A stretch of 40,045 bases of DNA from UBA940 sp964464465 (GTDB lineage: Bacteria > Bacteroidota > Bacteroidia > Bacteroidales > Rikenellaceae). The stretch is from the NCBI GenBank assembly GCA_964464465.1, contig CAYXGF010000012.1:1-40045 (forward strand). The letters are read 5' to 3'. Numbering within the stretch: position 1 is the first letter of the stretch; each line of letters starts with the position of its first letter. The notes below the pieces were generated by a model. The model saw only the letters and a list, made by a program, of their open reading frames with translations, did not search any database and was not told the origin of the DNA. Shown here in pieces: positions 37,872-40,045 of the stretch. A program made the position numbers and the translations under genes.

Positions 37872-40045
37872 TTAAAAAAGGTTGAGTTGTCCGGTTTCGT
37901 TATCCTGCCCGTCGCCGGTGTATTCCGCCGTTTCGAAATCCTGCGTCTCGTCATCCGTGTCCGGTATTGGGTCGGGCTCCTGAGGCATCTCCTCTTCGGG
38001 TATTTCCGGTTCGAGGAATTGCAGAGAGCCTATGTCGTATGTCGTTATGCGCTTGCCTTTCGCACGGTGGCTTTTCACGCCGATGAATTCCTCCACGCTG
38101 ACGGTGTCGTCCGGCCTGTTCTGCTGTGCGCCCTGATACGTCACCTGCAAAAGCGGGTGTGCGTATGTGCACATGCAGACGAAGCGGCAGTCTTCGTCCA
38201 GGAACGGCTGCATCTTCTCGGCAACCTCCGCCTGGAACCGTTTCACATAGTAGTATTTCTGCTCTCCGTCGTAGTATGCGACGCTGAATACGGCGTCGGG
38301 ATTGTATTTTTCCACATATATCGAATCCTCGGGGAAGTGGTGCAGCAGGTCGAACGGTGTGACGTAGTATTGGCTCCGGGTCATCACCACGATTTTATCG
38401 TCGCCGGCGAATTCTCCCAGCAGACGTCCGCGTCCTTCGTTGTTGAGCCGGCGTATCTCCTCGTCGTACCAGATGTTCTGGCCGCCGAGCGTGGATGTGC
38501 CGCGTTCTTTGAGAACAATCTTGTGGATGCCGTAGCGGGAGAACAGATTGCCCTGACCCTGACGGCCCTTGATTGCCAGAGTCGAGAAGTCGAAGTCGGC
38601 AATAACTTTTTTCAGACGCGGCCGTGGCTTGAAGTATACTTTCAGCACCTCGGCCTCGCCATTGGGGTTCACGCTCAGGTAGAGTATCGAGCTTCCGGGG
38701 GTCCCCTTCGTCAAATCGTACACCTTGTCGCGGGTGATGCTCTTTATCGCGCAGCGCTTCATCATCACCGGACCGTTCTTTCCGTCGCGGTAGAGCAGGT
38801 TGTATATTGTTCGCTCGTCTGAACGCTTGAATATACCTATATAATATATATTCTTGGCGAAAAATGCTTTGTCGCTGACCTTGGTTATGGTGTAGGTGCC
38901 GTCCTCGCAGATTATTATCACGTCGTCCATATCCGAACAGTCGCAGACGAACTCCTCTTTCTTCATTCCGGCGCCTATGCCGAAGAAACCTTCCGCGCGG
39001 TTGACATACAGCTTGGCATTTGCGACGACCACCTTCGCGGCCTCGATGGAATCGAACTCGCGTATCTCGGTGCGGCGCTGTTTGTCCTGCCCGTATTTCT
39101 GTTTGATTTTCTCGTAGTAGGCGATTGCATACTCCGTTATGTGCTCTATGTCGTAGTTCACCTGTTTCATCTCCGCCTCTATTTCCTCTATGTGCTGGTC
39201 GGCCTTGGCGGAGTCGTAACGCGATATTCGTATGAACCGCAGTTCGGTGAGCTTCACGATGTCGTCCCTTGTCACCTCGTCGCGCAGTCTGTTTTTGAAT
39301 GGCTCCAATCTCGCATCCACCGCAGAGTATGCCTCGTCGCGAGTCTTGCAGCCTTCGATGGCCTCGTACATCTTTTTCTCGATGAACAGCTTTTCCAGAG
39401 TCGTCGAATGCCAGTCGGCGCGGAGTTCCGAAAGACGTATGTGCAGCTCCTTGTCCAGCAGTTCCCGCGTATGTTCCGCACTGCGCCGCAGTATCTCGCT
39501 CACGCCGATGAAGTGCGGTTTGTTGTCGCATATTACGCAGGCGTTTGGCGAAATCGATACCTCGCAGTCGGTGAAGGCGTACAGGGCGTCGATAGTCTTG
39601 TCGGTGGATTCGTCGTTGCTTACGTGTATTATTATTTCAGCCTTGTCGGTGGTGATGTCGTCGACGCGTCTGATTTTGATTTTCCCCTTTTCGTTGGCCT
39701 TCACGATAGACTCCTTTATCGAATCCGTCGTGGTGCCGAACGGTATTTCGGTTATGGCGAGGGTCTTCGTGTCGACCTTCGAAATCTTCGCGCGGACCTT
39801 GACGGCGCCTCCGCGCAATCCGTCGTTGTAACGGCTGCAATCGGCGGTTCCTCCCGTCGGGAAGTCGGGCAGAAGCGTGAACTGCTCGCCGCGCAGATGG
39901 GCTATCGCGGCGTCGAGGAGTTCGTTGAAGTTGTGCGGCAGAATCTTGGATGCGAGGCCTACCGCGATACCTTCCACGCCCTGTGCGAGGAGCAGCGGGA
40001 ACTTTACGGGCAGTGTGACCGGCTCCTGGTTGCGGCCGTCGTATG
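37872..40045 (-). CDS. parC: DNA topoisomerase IV subunit A (truncated by window edge)
   Basis: ParC is the DNA-breaking subunit that decatenates daughter chromosomes with ParE. The 724 codons in the window begin in the conserved YDGRNQEPVTLPVKFPLLLAQG segment just downstream of the catalytic tyrosine region, so the active-site Tyr and N-terminus lie outside. Next come the tower and coiled-coil parts (IRRVDDITTDKAEI, a long helical stretch near 225-310 of the visible part) and C-terminal blade-like repeats up to an acidic tail. The GyrA-specific GyrA-box is not evident, which favours ParC over GyrA. The tail (EEEMPQEPDPIPDTDD) is acidic. Confidence 0.88.
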   Translation of the reverse strand, partial: YDGRNQEPVTLPVKFPLLLAQGVEGIAVGLASKILPHNFNELLDAAIAHLRGEQFTLLPDFPTGGTADCSRYNDGLRGGAVKVRAKISKVDTKTLAITEIPFGTTTDSIKESIVKANEKGKIKIRRVDDITTDKAEIIIHVSNDESTDKTIDALYAFTDCEVSISPNACVICDNKPHFIGVSEILRRSAEHTRELLDKELHIRLSELRADWHSTTLEKLFIEKKMYEAIEGCKTRDEAYSAVDARLEPFKNRLRDEVTRDDIVKLTELRFIRISRYDSAKADQHIEEIEAEMKQVNYDIEHITEYAIAYYEKIKQKYGQDKQRRTEIREFDSIEAAKVVVANAKLYVNRAEGFFGIGAGMKKEEFVCDCSDMDDVIIICEDGTYTITKVSDKAFFAKNIYYIGIFKRSDERTIYNLLYRDGKNGPVMMKRCAIKSITRDKVYDLTKGTPGSSILYLSVNPNGEAEVLKVYFKPRPRLKKVIADFDFSTLAIKGRQGQGNLFSRYGIHKIVLKERGTSTLGGQNIWYDEEIRRLNNEGRGRLLGEFAGDDKIVVMTRSQYYVTPFDLLHHFPEDSIYVEKYNPDAVFSVAYYDGEQKYYYVKRFQAEVAEKMQPFLDEDCRFVCMCTYAHPLLQVTYQGAQQNRPDDTVSVEEFIGVKSHRAKGKRITTYDIGSLQFLEPEIPEEEMPQEPDPIPDTDDETQDFETAEYTGDGQDNETGQLNLF

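Noticed and set aside
37865..37954. 30-codon upstream extension of the aroK frame
   Set aside because: It lies within the end of parC, and the P-loop of shikimate kinase normally starts within ten residues of the N-terminus, as it does from 37864.
37464..38822. 452-codon forward open frame opposite aroK and parC
   Set aside because: It spans the junction of two well-identified minus-strand genes; its composition follows from their codon bias and there is no supporting motif.

Overview
The window looks like a stretch of a Bacteroidota chromosome, most likely order Bacteroidales. Three things support this: the fused str/S10/spc/alpha ribosomal cluster runs fusA-rpsJ-rplC with no tuf between; promoters match the Bacteroidetes pattern (-33 TTTG or TTG, -7 TAnnTTTG); and several families are typical of the phylum (PspC/PadR/GIN operon, DUF3078 outer-membrane protein, FtsK paired with a LolA-like protein, long PurL). 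Placement below order is not supported by what I can read. Both ends are truncated genes (fusA at the left, parC at the right). I see no insertion sequence, integrase, phage gene, CRISPR array, tRNA or rRNA.

Region 1 (1-15776) is one long forward block of translation genes: the end of fusA, then rpsJ-rplC-rplD-rplW-rplB-rpsS-rplV-rpsC-rplP-rpmC-rpsQ-rplN-rplX-rplE-rpsN-rpsH-rplF-rplR-rpsE-rpmD-rplO-secY-map-infA-rpmJ-rpsM-rpsK-rpsD-rpoA-rplQ. It ends in a strong intrinsic terminator. A Bacteroidetes-type promoter lies in the one sizeable internal gap, before rpsH.

Region 2 (15777-19383) starts with about 570 bases without a convincing gene, holding GC-rich inverted repeats. A four-gene operon follows: a small PspC protein, a PadR-type regulator, a larger PspC membrane protein and a secreted GIN-domain (DUF2807) repeat protein. 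It looks like a self-regulated envelope module and ends in a bidirectional terminator.

Region 3 (19384-28104) holds endonuclease IV (minus), a DUF3078 outer-membrane protein, an S41 carboxy-terminal protease with a coupled small membrane protein, a DUF486 membrane protein (minus), RNase R, and, on the minus strand, a PASTA-domain membrane protein followed by an RluD-type pseudouridine synthase.

Region 4 (28105-29664) is the most interesting stretch. A small membrane protein gene and an ECF sigma factor gene diverge from a 116-bp region holding two copies of one bipartite element, GTGTAACC-N15-CGTCAAAA, one facing each gene. The layout is that of an autoregulated ECF promoter pair. A two-helix membrane protein, translationally overlapped with the sigma gene, is the likely anti-sigma factor.

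Region 5 (29667-40045) is minus-strand housekeeping: parC-aroK-purL-murI as a tight operon, then ftsK and a lolA-like gene behind what looks like their own promoter.
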